64,000 bases of DNA from the NCBI GenBank assembly GCA_029959085.1, contig JARWIR010000010.1:10189001-10253000 (forward strand), given 5' to 3'. This document shows positions 37,540-48,890 of this stretch, one piece after another. Numbering within the stretch: the first letter of the stretch is position 1; every line of letters begins with the position of its first letter. A program made the translations under genes and the position numbers. Below the pieces are notes generated by a model that worked only from the letters and a program-made list of their open reading frames with translations, did no database searches and was not told the DNA's origin. This stretch comes from Nemophila menziesii. Lineage: Eukaryota > Streptophyta > Magnoliopsida > Boraginales > Hydrophyllaceae.

Positions 37540-38699
37540 GATATGTACATTTCTTAACTGAGAAATCCAGTTGATTGTTTCCTTACTAAGGGTAAACACA
37601 TATCTGGTAGTGCTCCTTCTTCCATCTAAGTCCCCAGGCAAATATGAATCAACATAACCGTGAAGACAACATTCTAGTCCTCAATAGCATAGTGCCCAAT
37701 CTAATGTAGCTTTCAGTGTTCTGAATATCCACTTGACTGCTTGCCAATGCGCTTTCCCTAGATTACTCATAAATATGCTGACTACTCCCACTGCGTGTGT
37801 GATGTCTGATCTCGTGCAAACCATAGCATACATCAAATTCTATGTATGAAGTATACGGGACTTTAGACATATAGTTATTGTCTTCAACTGTTATAGGACC
37901 TTCTTCACTCGACTGAAATTGGATGCCACCGAAATCTGATCTTTCTTTATGGGTGTAAGATATAAGTTGCCTTCTTTCCTTCCCCGAGTTAATACTAGAG
38001 AATTTTTTAGTGTTATTACACGAATCTGCAGTGAATGATGTGGAATATCCATCATCCTCTAGTTGTCCGACTAAAATTAGGTTTCTTCTCATATTAAACA
38101 CAAATATAACATCTTTCAATTGGAATGTTGACCCATTTAACAACTTTATTTGTATGTCTCCTTTGTCGATAATGCTACAACTCGCATCATCACCTAAGTA
38201 TACCTTTATAACATCTCGTTGTATAAGGTTTGATAGAATCTTCTTTTCACCAGTTGCATGAAACGAAACACCAAAATCTATAACCCAAGACTCGTTGTGT
38301 GTATCGGATAATAAAACTAATGCATCCTGTAACTTTCATTAATATTGAAGGCATTAACTTTCTCACCTTGATTGTTTCCTTATTTTTTAAAGGCAAAACA
38401 ATTTCGCTTGTTATGTCCCATCTTGCCACAGTGCAAGCAACCTTCATCTTTTTCGTCACCATCTCCATTTGACGATATTTGGAATTAGTCCTACGATATT
38501 TTGATTTATCTCGTGCAAACCCTTGACCCTTTTTGCTTTCACCACTTGACTTATACCTTCCTCGACTCTCAATATTAATAACCCTACCAGATTCTCACCA
38601 GAGCTTCTTCTTTGCTTTCCCTTATTTAGAACAACATCAATAACATTTGCAACTCTCAATTTAATAAGACCTTGTGAATTACTTAAGGCCATAACCATG
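37540..38699 (-). pseudogene. Ty1/copia remnant with internal deletion (gag-protease joined to RT/RNase H end)
   Basis: Reading the minus strand from 38690: an Arg/Ser/Gly-rich gag tail, a CCHC zinc knuckle in shifted frame near 38430 (C-x2-C-G-K-M-G-H-N-K-R-N-C), the protease lead (YRFWCF..., with a V-L-D-S-G-type site in the neighbouring frame), then at 37763-38143 FQLKDVIFVFNMRRNLILVG, the usual copia segment after the protease. Without any integrase or most of RT, the frame then continues as YMSKVPYTSYIEFDVCYGLH, which is the end of copia RT, followed by the RNase H lead to ~37540. About 3 kb of pol is therefore missing. The upstream end is cut at 38699 by the LTR of the next element. Confidence 0.75.
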
Positions 38700-39312
38700 T
38701 GATGTCTCCCTTTTTGTTCTAATTTTAATCCCTTTGGTGACATCATTTTAGGTAGAAAATGGACTTGTTAGATATATTTTTTTGCTTATTTCGTCATATT
38801 CCAGTTTCTTATTCTGATTTGGAGATTTATTATTTTTAGAACATATTTGGTTTAATTTGTGTGTTAATGTAAAACTTTAAAGATATATGGAGATAAAATA
38901 GATGCCAAATAAATTCTAAGATGATAAGGAAAGAAGATATTGAAAAAATCAGGAGATAAAAGAAAACAAAGTTCAATTAGGAAAAGAAAAGCTGTCAAAT
39001 AAATCTGAATTTCTACAGCTACGTCCAAAGAAGTGATGATAACTCTAAATCGGCGACGATTTTGGAAGAGCCATTTAGTAGTTAGATATATCTTTCTGTG
39101 TGGATTCTTTTTATATCTTACGGGCCAAAAACAGCCAATTAACGAAGGAGATATGGAAAAAAAAAGCAGTACTTATCATTATCCTTACGAATTGAGTTGG
39201 GCTTGGACTCTTTTACTTGTAACGATCGATTCATTTGTGGAAACTTAATATTGGTTTTCGAGGTGTATGCGCTTTTTACATTTATTAATTTATCACACTC
39301 TCGGACCCAACA
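38700..39312 (+). mobile_element. 5' LTR of gypsy element G1
   Basis: Begins TGATGTCTCCC and ends GGACCCAACA (TG...CA). The first 46 bp, closing with GACATCA at 38745, match in length and layout the starts of the LTRs at 43285 (minus) and 58439 (plus). A primer-binding site follows six bases after the end. It interrupts the copia remnant at 38699. No matching 3' LTR is visible. Confidence 0.7.
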
Positions 39313-39318
39313 AGTTTT

Positions 39319-39333
39319 TGGCGCCGCTTCCAG
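39319..39333 (+). other. Primer-binding site of G1
   Basis: TGGCGCCGCTTCCAG closely resembles the TGGCGCCGTTGCC primer site of Athila/Tat gypsy elements, where the 3' end of a host tRNA primes minus-strand synthesis. It lies just inside the LTR as expected. Confidence 0.75.
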
Positions 39334-39435
39334 TGATTTTAGATTTACTTTGTTTTGTTTTTAAGTTAATTTAGTAGTTTTATTTGTTTTCAGTTTTACG
39401 TTTCTTTTAGTCTCTTTTCAGGTTTTTATTTGGGT

Positions 39436-39990
39436 ATGGCGAACTCTATTGTGGCATTTAAAGAAAATATTAAGTATGGTTGTTCAAGTTGTGGGTTAGT
39501 TTGGCATCGTTGTGGAGAATATTCCTTCCAACAATCAAATGTGAGTAGAGCCTTAAGTCAAAGAAATATTTACCAGTCGAGATCGCAACATTCCTATCTA
39601 GAAGGTCCAAGCTATCAAGATCAAGCTCCACCATAGCTAACATATGATCACTTTATTAAAAAACTTCAACAAACCATACAGTCTTTCATGAGCGTGCCAC
39701 AAGAGGGCGCAAAATTAAATGAAGAAAGGTTCAACAAATTGGAAGACTTTCTCATTTGTTTCATCAATGCTTCAATGAACAATATTGGAAATGGTGTGGT
39801 GAGAATAAATTCTACCATATCATTAGTGCAAGACATGCAACAACAACGTCAAATTATGGAGCATAGATTAGTGCAACTCACTAAAACAATTGAGATACAA
39901 CAAGTACCGTCTACGCAAACGGGACAAGGTACAAATTTTGGTGATGAAGCTAGTAAAATTGATAGGGGTGTTTGGTTCGAGGTGTTTTAA
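39436..39990 (+). pseudogene. Gypsy (Athila-like) gag remnant of G1
   Basis: One reading frame from ATG 39436 to the stop at 39990 with one internal stop at 39634-39636. The first part has GCSSCGLVWHRCGEYSF and a Gln/Ser-rich stretch. The second has KLEDFLICFINASMNNIGNG and a heptad-like VQDMQQQRQIMEHRLVQLTK that resembles the post-zinc-finger coiled part of Athila gag. The capsid part is lost between LTR and here. Confidence 0.6.
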
Positions 39991-40139
39991 TATTTTATCC
40001 CTCAAGATGAGAGAGAAATGGAATCGACACAAGTTGCACCTAGTGAACTGGAGATTCCAATAATAGAAGAACCGATCATGCCAAGTTTAGATGAGATAAT
40101 TGGTGATAACCGAGTTGAAGATTAGTTGATCTTAGTGGA

Positions 40140-40860
40140 GTGGATATTTTAGCTATGGAAAAACCAACCAAGTTGGGTTTAGAGGAGTCAATTCTTGAGA
40201 CTTGGATTAACAATGAGACGAAAGAAGAAAAGATTAGAATGGATTTTCCACCTAATACTCCAGTGTTATCACCTCAAAATCCGATAAAGATAGACACTTT
40301 AGAGGGTGATACAGTATATGAATCATTTGTAAATGCGTTCATCAAAGCTAGAATCAACTCCCAAGTGCTTGAAATTGTTGAAAAATTAATCACACTACAA
40401 CAAGTATTCACAGAAGCTATCTCAGAAACGAGTAAGAATGCGAGTGTAAAGATCGAGGAAGAACAAGTGGCCTTCATTATTATAAAGAAGTCTAAAACAT
40501 CGTTTATTTTGGACAAAATGCTTGAGGAGGTGCCACTTAAGTTCCCCATTATTCCGTAAGTGTCTAAGGAGGTTAACAAAAAGGACCACCACCATGACCC
40601 CGTGAAGAATAGAGCGAAAGATGAGTTTAGTTTGGAACCATGGTTGCTTGGAAAGCCACCAAACAAGATAATAGGCCACGAAGGTTGAAGAATGCGTGGA
40701 TGGGACCATTTGTTGTTACTTGAGTGGCGACATCAAAATGGATAGAGATACGCCCCTCGAGAGGTCAAAGGGTGGGAATTGTAGATGTTCATAGCCTCAC
40801 CCACTATTGGGAAGGCTACATAATCAAGGAATAATGGAGGTAACACATCACAATTTAAAT
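40140..40860 (+). pseudogene. G1 gag/pol junction debris and integrase C-terminal tail
   Basis: 140-residue frame 40140-40559 (acidic, ETWINNETKEEKIRMDFPPN), then in another frame KNAWMGPFVVTWVATSKWIE near 40690-40750 and SLTHYWEGYI near 40793-40823. The latter two match the end of gypsy integrase in G3 (NLTHFWEGYV). Protease, RT, RNase H and most integrase are deleted. Confidence 0.55.
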
Positions 40861-41165
40861 AAAGTTAAATAAAAGTGCTTTTGGGAGACACCCCAAGTTT
40901 TAATTGCTTTATTAGTTTATATTTTTTTAGTGTTTGTTAGTAAGTTATTTATGTGTTTTGGTGTATACTATATTTAATGATAAAGGTATATAATGTTTTT
41001 CAAGTGTAGGTAAGTTGAGAATTAAATTTGGGGTGAAAGGCTTTGACTAGTGTCACATCATTGTCAAAGAAGGTTTGAGCGGTTTCTACTCAATTAATTT
41101 TCTCACCTACCTTTTATTGCCAGGAGAGATCGTTTGTATGTGCTCCTCTCAGGATAGTTTTAATA
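40861..41165 (+). other. Non-coding tail of G1 after pol
   Basis: TTTGGGAGACACCCCAAG (40887) and AGTTGAGAATTAAATTTGGG (41010) recur, reversed, in G3 at 44590-44770. That shows G1 and G3 are the same family. A short hairpin (GGAGAG...CTCCTCTC, 41123-41153) lies at the convergence with G3. Confidence 0.6.
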
Positions 41166-41700
41166 CACACATTATTCATATTAGTACCTGGTTTGCTCGC
41201 AAGTTTCCTTATCTCCAATATTCACCCCTGCCTTCATCAATAAGCTCGTGATAGTTGAGGGGAATTTCAAATTAAAGAACTTCAATGGCTCAATTGTGAA
41301 TCTCATTAAACCATCAAAAATCACTTGCCCTACATCTACTTCTTCCTCTCTCATAATATAATTCAAAAAGATGGTGGATTTTTGAAGTATATCCACGGTT
41401 CAAAAGTTCACAAAGGCTTATGGTGCAAGGAAGTGGTTCCAAATTTTCGCATCGGGTTGAAGGAACTTGTAAGGACAAGATGCATTCAACTTTTCTTTTT
41501 ATTTATCATACTCTAGCACTAACTATTCACTAAACACATGCTCATGTAGTTGGTTCCAATCAAAAGTCTCGATCTTCTTCACCGCTTCTTGGTATTTGAA
41601 TGGTCTAATTAATTTCTTCAACTCTAAGTGGCTACGAATCTCTTCAACCGTGAAAAGGACTAACTTGTCTCAACCAGGAACTCTTCCTTAAGTATCTCGG
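41166..41700 (-). pseudogene. G3 accessory ORF, downstream half (plant transposon-associated protein)
   Basis: Reads FTVEEIRSHLELKKLI, then CPYKFLQPDAKIWNHFLAP, then (41181-41396) MREEEVDVGQVIFDGLMRFT and FNLKFPSTITSLLMKAGV. This parallels the accessory ORF at 55692-57011 (FSIERIRKSLKLPNF, TPRAKVWSRFIIPTFFG, KIIYDTIMEFA, LKFPCTIT). The family is the uncharacterised plant transposon protein domain often carried by Athila/Tat elements. Function unknown. Stops interrupt it. The upstream half continues beyond the solo LTR. Confidence 0.65.
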
Positions 41701-43285
41701 TGGTGGTCCTTTGTGTGTTCTAAAATAAATGCAAAAAGTAAAGAGAACCACAACCGCAAGTGTACGGTTGTCCCAAGTAATAATAGTGATAAACAGATTC
41801 TTTCTCAGGGACGGATTGGTTGACTCTAATGCTTATCAGATAGTGATTAATTGCACATAAAGCAAGTAAATGATTTTAAGATTGGTTGTTTGTTTTTCTA
41901 ATAACTAAGACAATTAATTAAAAGACTAAAGTAATGCAAATAAAGGCTAGACGCAAGAAAATAAAGTGTTTACGCAAGATGAGAAGGTAGTACTTGAGAG
42001 ACGCAAGGATTTCACCTAATTATCATTCATTTCATACATTGTTTAAGGGACAAATTTGTAAATTTGTACTGGTCGGGATTCTATAATCTCCTTACCCCCG
42101 TGAGGATGGACTAAGGAGCAACTCTCAAGTGCTACAAACCCCGTCAGGGTGATTATAGTCCACTCTTAAGTGATTAAGTTTAAATTACCCAATTGGCCAT
42201 AGGATTAATTACGCTCGTCAGAGTCAAATAACTTCTATCCTACATTCATTAACTAGTTTCGTATCTAAACCCCCGTCAAGGTGATCCATTCGCCACTAAT
42301 TGGAATAACCTAGATACTAAGTCCTATTATTGATTGATCAGGTCAAAAATAGTAAATAAAGTGCAAATTAAAGAAAAATACAATTTACCCAATTTGATTT
42401 AAATAATAATTATCCCAAATACAAACATATGAAACGAAATCAAATTGGGATTAACCCATTATGTGTTCTCAAGCACTAATTAAGTTTAGCTCATAATTAT
42501 TGAAAAGATAAAAACTAAAGAAATAATTGGGTTCATAATATTTTACAGAATAAAATAAAAGAACCTAATTATGGAGTTGAATTGGCTGAGAATCGGAGAT
42601 ATAGACAGTCTCCAGCTCTTGCTTCTTCTTTTCCTTGTTTCTGCTTCTTCTCTGGACGCTCTCTTCTAAGGATGAATTAAATTGAAGAATAAAATGAGAG
42701 GTACTGAATAATGAGGTCAAAATCTCCTTTTATAAGCTCAAATTCGGAATGGGCTTTTAATTAGGGATCAAGTGAATAATAAAAAGTCCAAGTCCACTAA
42801 TCAAGCCCAAATCCCGTAACTGCTGCACCACCTCCACTAAAACAGCTCTAGCCGATTCGTTATAACTCCGGTTGACCTCAAATCACTTGCTAAATTTCTG
42901 TAACTCGATAAGGAACATAATCTCTTCAAAGGTCAGCGGCTAAATTAACTCGTAAGTGCCTCGAAATCAGAAATCTTTGGACTGTTTCCAGATTTGCAGC
43001 TTCAAAATCTAATTCTTCTCGAGATTTATCTTCAAGCTTTGACTCCATATCACGATCTTTGACTTTATTCTCGTGTTCCTCTCCTAGCTAATATTCAAAA
43101 CCTACAATCTTTTCACTAAAATACACAAGATTACGCGCAAAACTTTAATAAATCAAAATACTAGAATTAAAAGAGGAAAATCGGATTATTGCATATTTAG
43201 CCCAAAAGTCTATCAAATTAATCAAATAAACACCAAAAATGATGTCTCCCAAGGGCATAAAATTAGAACATTTAGGGAGACATCA
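41701..43285 (-). mobile_element. Solo LTR (1585 bp) with 5 bp target duplication CTCGG
   Basis: On the minus strand it starts TGATGTCTCCC (43285) and ends GGACCACCA (41701). CTCGG flanks both sides (41696-41700, 43286-43290). No internal region is present, so it is a solo LTR left by recombination. It contains TATAAAAGGAG on the minus strand (42730-42740) and a hairpin ACAACCG/CGGTTGT near 41750-41775. It is homologous along its length to the LTR at 58439-59998. It interrupts the accessory ORF of G3. Confidence 0.88.
43240..43285. repeat. 11 bp inverted repeat at the LTR terminus
   Basis: TGATGTCTCCC (43240-43250) and GGGAGACATCA (43275-43285) are perfect inverse complements 24 bases apart. 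The equivalent 46 bp segment exists at 38700-38745 and 58439-58484, with partly compensating changes. Confidence 0.8.
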
Positions 43286-43740
43286 CTCGGCTAAAGAGTC
43301 CAAGATAGAACTCATTTACTCAATACTCAATTTTAAATACGTCATTGTGAATGTCTTCCAACCCAATCATTCTCCTTTCTCAAGGAATCTCTTTTATTCA
43401 CCTTTTTCAACTTCTCCGCAAATTTTAAATCATTTGTGAGTGAAAAAGAAGGCATGGTTTTTTTATTAAATCTAATAGGTCCCTAGGAATTTTTCTTTTT
43501 TTGGGTATAGGCACTTTGATTTGGAGAGGTTGTGGTGTCTTCTCTTTTGAAATTACAATAGCTTGAGTATTCGAATCCACCATAATCAGTTCCTCTCTAA
43601 TCAAAGAACTACAATTTTCTTCTTATCTCTACTCACATAAACCTCAAGTGGTTTCCTCTTGTTCTCACCCAATTTCTTACTTGGATTCTTCTTCATCTCT
43701 CTCACGTGAGCAAGTGTCGATGTACTTCGCGTCATCTTCC
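43286..43740 (-). pseudogene. G3 accessory ORF, upstream half
   Basis: From ATG near 43734 the minus strand reads MTRSTSTLAHVREMKKNPSK and KLGENKRKPLEVYVSRDKKK, then interrupted pieces NDLKFAEKLKKVNKRDSLRK and NEFYLGLFSR that align with IEFLKFGEE and REFYEGLATSRD of the ORF at 55692-57011. The solo LTR insertion point falls directly after this EFYxGL motif. Confidence 0.55.
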
Positions 43741-44811
43741 TTAACCTCCAACTCAAAGTTTTAACACTTCGGAATTACCCATGATATGATTGGATTAGGT
43801 ATTATATAGATTGTTCAAGATGTAGAGAAGGTGTTTCTCTATGTGGATATGAAGAATTTGTATTAGTGTGAGAAGTAACTAAAGAATTTAGGAAAAAGGA
43901 TTTTGAAAATTTTTGGATTTGAATCTTGATTCCTAATGTATTTGGAATTATTTGGTTGTTTAATTGTTAATAAGAATGATATAGGGATAAATTTGGATTT
44001 GAAATTTTAGTTATTTGGGTGTATTTTCATGGTGATTGAAGGTCTGGGTTAAGTTTCAATGGAGTTTGGGTGCTCGGGGAAGAAGAATGATGCTAGTGTT
44101 TAGGTTTAATGTGTAAATGAAGAACACATAGCCCCTTTCTCGCTAGAATTTGGGTCGCGGCGCGTTGTACCATCCCCAGGTCTTTAGGCTTCTTACCTTG
44201 TTGACTGTGGACCTTGCATGGCGGCTTTATACTTGCTCAGTGGTGCACCGCCCGTTGGTTGTGGTGTATCGCTTGATCCCTCAAAAATATGACCAGTTTG
44301 ATCGTGCTCTACTTGTTGTGACGCTATGTCGCGCAGCGATATACAACCCATAGGGCATGGTATACGCGCGACCTCTTCATGCCTTCTTACCAATTACACC
44401 ATGTCACTAGACTCCCCATAGTTAGTACACCACAGATATGGCATGGTATACCACGCGAGCAATGTAAGCACTGACTTATTAACTCATGGCATCTAAGTCA
44501 TGACGGTGGGGGATTATGCGGTATACCCCTCCCCCCCCCCCCCCCCCCGTAAGGCGTTGTATACCACTCGACCTGATGGTGAGCACGGACTTTACATTTC
44601 TTTCACCCCAAAATTAATTCTCAACTTACTTGCACATCAAAAAGACTCTATACCATTATCATTAACTATAATATACATTATAACAAAAATTAAACTTACT
44701 AATAAACACTAAAGAACATAAAATTAAATTACTAAAGCATTAAAAAAATGGGTTGTCTCCCAAGATGCACTTTTGTTTAACGTTGTTAAAGTTTGATGTG
44801 TTGCCTTAAGA
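43741..44811 (-). other. G3 region between pol and accessory ORF, with GGTATACC-type motif cluster and poly-C
   Basis: Between 44150 and 44580 at least six worn copies of a motif like GG(T/C)ATACCA(C/T)GC lie near 44168, 44335, 44360, 44447, 44520 and 44560, in a GC-rich island. An 18-base C run occupies 44531-44548. Short open frames here (44150-44393) are not convincing. TTGGGAGACAACCC (minus, near 44750) matches the G1 tail. The equivalent region of the other element uses CCGGGAACCCGG motifs instead. Confidence 0.5.
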
Positions 44812-45249
44812 TCATCTCTTTCTCACATAACCTTCCCAAAAATGAGTGAGGTTATCAACATCTACCCAGCGAATTTTACATCCCTTAGACTTCACTTCAA
44901 CCAACTTCTTGGAAATAACTCTATGGACTGTGAATGGTCCATTCCAAGAAGTCTTTTTCTTGTGGGATCTTTGTGGGGGATCTGGAGCTTTCACTACAAC
45001 CTCGTCGCCTACCTTAAACTCTTCCTCTTCTATGGGTTCTCTCAGAACCTTCTCAACACCTTCCAATATCCTCTTCAAGTAGGCAAGGGTAGGCTTCCCT
45101 TTACGGTTCAGAGAGCTTTGTTAGGTGGTTTCCTTCTTAGTTCTCTCTCCTGTGGACTTAAGGTCGCCACAACCCTATTCAGATCTTTATTTACCTTATT
45201 AATGGTGTTCAGGTGGAAACAATCTTCCATAGACTCGGGGAATTTATAG
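44812..45249 (-). pseudogene. G3 integrase C-terminal tail
   Basis: 88-residue open frame 44812-45078: EEEEFKVGDEVVVKAPDPPQ, TSWNGPFTVHRVISKKLVEV and NLTHFWEGYVRKR. VGD-x-VVVKA and WNGPFTV belong to the small C-terminal domain after the gypsy integrase core, and the ending matches G1 (SLTHYWEGY). It follows the protease within 40 bp, so RT, RNase H and the integrase core are deleted. Confidence 0.7.
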
Positions 45250-45286
45250 CTTTGAACATATTGAATTTATTATCATCATCTTGCAC

Positions 45287-45655
45287 TCACATGATCAGGT
45301 CACCATTCTCCACATCAATAAAAGTACGCCCTATGGCTAATAATGTTCGCCCCAATATGATTGGAACATTCTTATCTGCGTCGTAGTCAAGAATAAAGAA
45401 ATCACAAGGAATTATAAAATTGCATGCCTTGACGAGCACGTCCTTAATTTGTCCTTCATGTTGGGAGAGTGTCTTATCCGCCATTTGTAAGATCGTGGTG
45501 GTACGTCTCGTATCTATAATCCTTAAATTCTCAAATAATGACCTAGGCATGAGATTGATACTCACACCTAAGTTGTATAAATCTCTCCCAGCCCACTCTT
45601 TACCAATGTATATAGGATTGTTAAAACTCCCGGGATCTTTAAAGTACGGAGGCAA
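45287..45655 (-). pseudogene. G3 retropepsin-like aspartic protease
   Basis: 122-residue uninterrupted frame: PPYFKDPGSFNNPIYIG, then DLYNLGVSINLMPRSLFENL with the catalytic D-T/L-G site changed to Asn-Leu-Gly, a flap-like region (ILQMADKTLSQHEGQIKDVL), and PIILGRTLLAIGRTFIDVEN with the conserved ILGR. The length and order fit Athila proteases. In active relatives the site reads D-L-G-A-S. Here the Asp appears to be Asn, which would be inactivating. Confidence 0.78.
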
Positions 45656-45779
45656 CTTTCCTTAAGAAATCGCATTGCACTCCTCCGGAAACCATCATCT
45701 CTCCCTCCAAGTACTTGTGTTTTTTGAAAAAAACATCCTTCATAAATTTTAAATACTTTGTCATGTTTTGCATGGCTTC

Positions 45780-46901
45780 CACAAACAGAAAGTTGATTTA
45801 TAATTTCCTCACCATGTCCATGAACTTCTTGTGCTCCTTGTCACATGTGATGGAAACGGTGGAGGAGGATGAGGGTCTTTCATGACTAACTCTTTCTTCT
45901 CGTGAGTCATAGTTTTCTCAACATATTCATTAATTGTTATTAGCTCAATTAACTCTTCAACGACTTCTTCTACCTCTTTCTTAACCTCTTTCTCAACCAC
46001 TTAGGAGGGGGTAGTTGCTTCCCACTCCTTAGTTCAACCACTTTTCAATCTTCATATATTACGAGGATTCTCAGTATTCCTTTGAAGTTGATCTTGAGGT
46101 CATATGTTGACGGCATTAGCAATTTGAGAGACTAGATTCTCAAGAGTTTTCAATGTAGCGAAATATGAGTTCAAGGTTTCCTCTATTTTGTTGACTTTTC
46201 ACTATATGTCATCATAAATTTGTTCAGAATCATATCAAAATTATTAGTGGTGATCATACCTTCTTGTGGATGGGAAAGGAGTGCCTTCTGAGCAAGGCTA
46301 TTGGCATAAGCATCATACACGAGAGGTTGTAGAGCTTGAACACCATCGCTTAGACCTCCTTGATAATGATTTTACGAACCTAGCTTGATAATTGTTTCCT
46401 TGGGATCAAGGTTGATAATTTCCTTGATTAATCTCCCCATTAGGATTAGACCATTGTAGGCCTGGATTATTTCTATTTTGATGTACATAGCCTTGACCAC
46501 CCGACTGATGGTTCCATCAATTAGATATCAAATATACAAATTGCATATTATTAAGACACTTTTCCACATGTTCAATTTCCCCATAACAAGGACAAATTTC
46601 AGGCTACTACACTATATTAACATTTGATTTATAGTTGCTTGATTTTGTTCTCTAAAACGGATATCTCAGCATTCAAGGCGGTTTCCATATCTAAATTTAA
46701 AGTACCTCGTTCCGAAACACGAATCAGTTCTCTTGAAGGTTGCCAACTCATCTTATTCTTCATAACACATAGTGAATCGTCTTTTTCTTTGAAGGTTACA
46801 TCCAAAATTCTATAAAACGTACCTAATCTAAGCTTTGGTGTGTATCCATGTAGTGGACACTTCTTCAAACATGATTGGATGCGAATCCAGACTGCTCCCA
46901 A
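45780..46901 (-). pseudogene. G3 gag remnant
   Basis: The upstream part (46629-46901) has LKKCPLHGYTPKLRLGTFYR, matching the gag pattern L-x-x-C-P-x-H-G-x-x-x-x-x-x-L-x-x-F-Y. Later pieces have Asn/Gln-rich stretches, LESLVSQIANAV near 46110 and a Glu/Val-rich stretch at 45809-46000 (EVKKEVEEVVEELIELI). Frames are broken several times. The 5' LTR of G3 is not recognised beyond 46901. Confidence 0.65.
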
Positions 46902-48890
46902 TGTCTCTCTTTGCTCTTGGTGAAATCCCGCAAAATCTAATTGACCACTAAAACGTATGATATGATATCACTAGAAGCTTCCAAATTTTTTATGTCATTT
47001 TGCACTTGCTCACACATATATACTATATTTCACTTAAACTACATATTATGGTGTTTAATGCCTTGTTGTTTCTCGTGATCTTTACTTTATCATACTCTTA
47101 GAGTTATCCATACGTTTTGATAGTCTTTACGGTATCATTCTAGTATGGGATGAATGGACCGGTTTGAATGATTGAACATAAGTGATAATTAAATACCTTC
47201 AACTATATTTCTATTCTATTCTTCTAGTGAAAATAAATGGTGTATGTAAACAGCAGAGGTCTATGAGTACTTGTCCCTTTCAATTGGTTAGATTCCATGT
47301 TATAGTGCTTAAGATTCGGTTAAACACAATCAATATTATAGTTAGGCCCAGTAAATAATTTTGGAAGGGGGATGAATGTGGAATTAAAATGAATCTGACG
47401 CAATAAACTCAATTGACTCTATCTAATAATACATTTGGCAAGGGTTCTAAATAGATTTATTATAGGTATACAAGAGATATGATATGTGAGTGAAACCCTT
47501 AGTGACACACTTAGTGTATTTACTCAATGAAAGAATACTAGCGATTAACAGAGGAAACAATAGACTAAGTACTAAGCATAAAAGAGTATTTCTATGAATA
47601 AAATAAATTATTGAGGCAATAGAACCAACAATTGGCATGCACAAAATTAGAGTGATAAGGTAGAGAAGACAAAAAATGTGATTTATAGGGGTTTGACTCC
47701 CATGAGCTTAGTCCACCACCTATGGTTCATGTGAGAGCATAAACTTTTACAGCCTATTAGAAATCACCTTTGAAGGAAACATCTAATGTTATCACCAATA
47801 CTAGTTAGTTGAGTGTATAATTTACACTCACGAAATCACTTCCCAAGCTCGTAAAACCGTCTACTTGTTTATCACCACACAAGTACGAGTATACAATCTA
47901 TACTTACAATATACCACTTCACATTCTGTGAAGCCTTCAAACTTTGTGTCTACACCAAACAAGCTCTAAATTACTGTTTTCTAGTATATGGAAGATCATA
48001 CTTCTTTACTAGACTAAGAGTAAACCTAGGTTGTACGTTTAAGCCTAAGCTACCTTGCCTAATCACTATACAATTTTATAAGTAGATAAATACAAGTGTT
48101 TGGGCTAAAATACAAAGCCATTTAGATATACGAACTATGGATTGCTTTAGGACTCTTTATAAAAACAAGATTTGACAAGTTTCAAATTTGGTATAGGAAA
48201 GAGCAACTTTTGGGAGTCTTCAAAACTTTTATTTATAGGAAAAATCTCCCAACTTATATATCCATGTGTTAGTTCCTCATTGGTATTCTGCATCTCTCCT
48301 ACTTTGATGGAATATTGTTCTTTGTTCTTCAAACGATTCTAAAATTCATACACCAACAAATCTAATTACGTAGTTTTTGTATGTTACCTTTTCACTGATC
48401 GGGTGCCTGCCTTCTTCTCCAACGGTATCCACTAGAGTCGAGTCTTCAAATCCAATGATTAGCGGATCGGGTACCCGGTGCCTTCACTCATAGATCTGGT
48501 CTTTAACTTTATTAGATCTTCACTGGATGCTCTTCGGCTGTTAAATTTTTTTAGTATTGAGGTCTGATATCTCTTTCTTCTTAGCGTCTTTCGGCTAGTG
48601 CATTTCGGCAGTTCGATATCTTCCAACTCAGAGGTATGATGCCTCTGTTCTTGATTTTTTCCCGCATGGATTGCGGTAGTCCATTCTTTGGTCCGGACTT
48701 TATCTCATCCTTTTCCGTTAAAAGTGTTCTTCTTCGACGGTCCGATCATCAATATATTCGAGGGTTCGATGACCATATTTCTTCATCAACTCAATATCTA
48801 TATGAACTTGCAAAACTTATACACAATACGACACTCTAGTAAGATCAAAGTGTTAGATACTTAATTTTTTGTCAATAATCTCATCTATCA
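46902..48890. other. Unassigned spacer, possibly non-coding parts of other elements
   Basis: TTTTGGAAGGGGGATGAATG at 47360 is reminiscent of LTR-element internal boundaries, and 47690-48000 is CA-rich. I cannot assign either. The GC-richer stretch 48390-48800 has repeated TTCGGC(A/T) and GGTTCGAT-like words but no gene. Confidence 0.35.

Noticed and set aside
40274..40709. Minus-strand frames of 130 and 95 codons.
   Set aside because: They are shadows of the plus-strand G1 frame 40140-40559, with no motifs.
44842..45249. 135-codon plus-strand frame.
   Set aside because: It is antisense to the integrase C-terminal tail of G3 (VGDEVVVKA, WNGPFTV on the minus strand).
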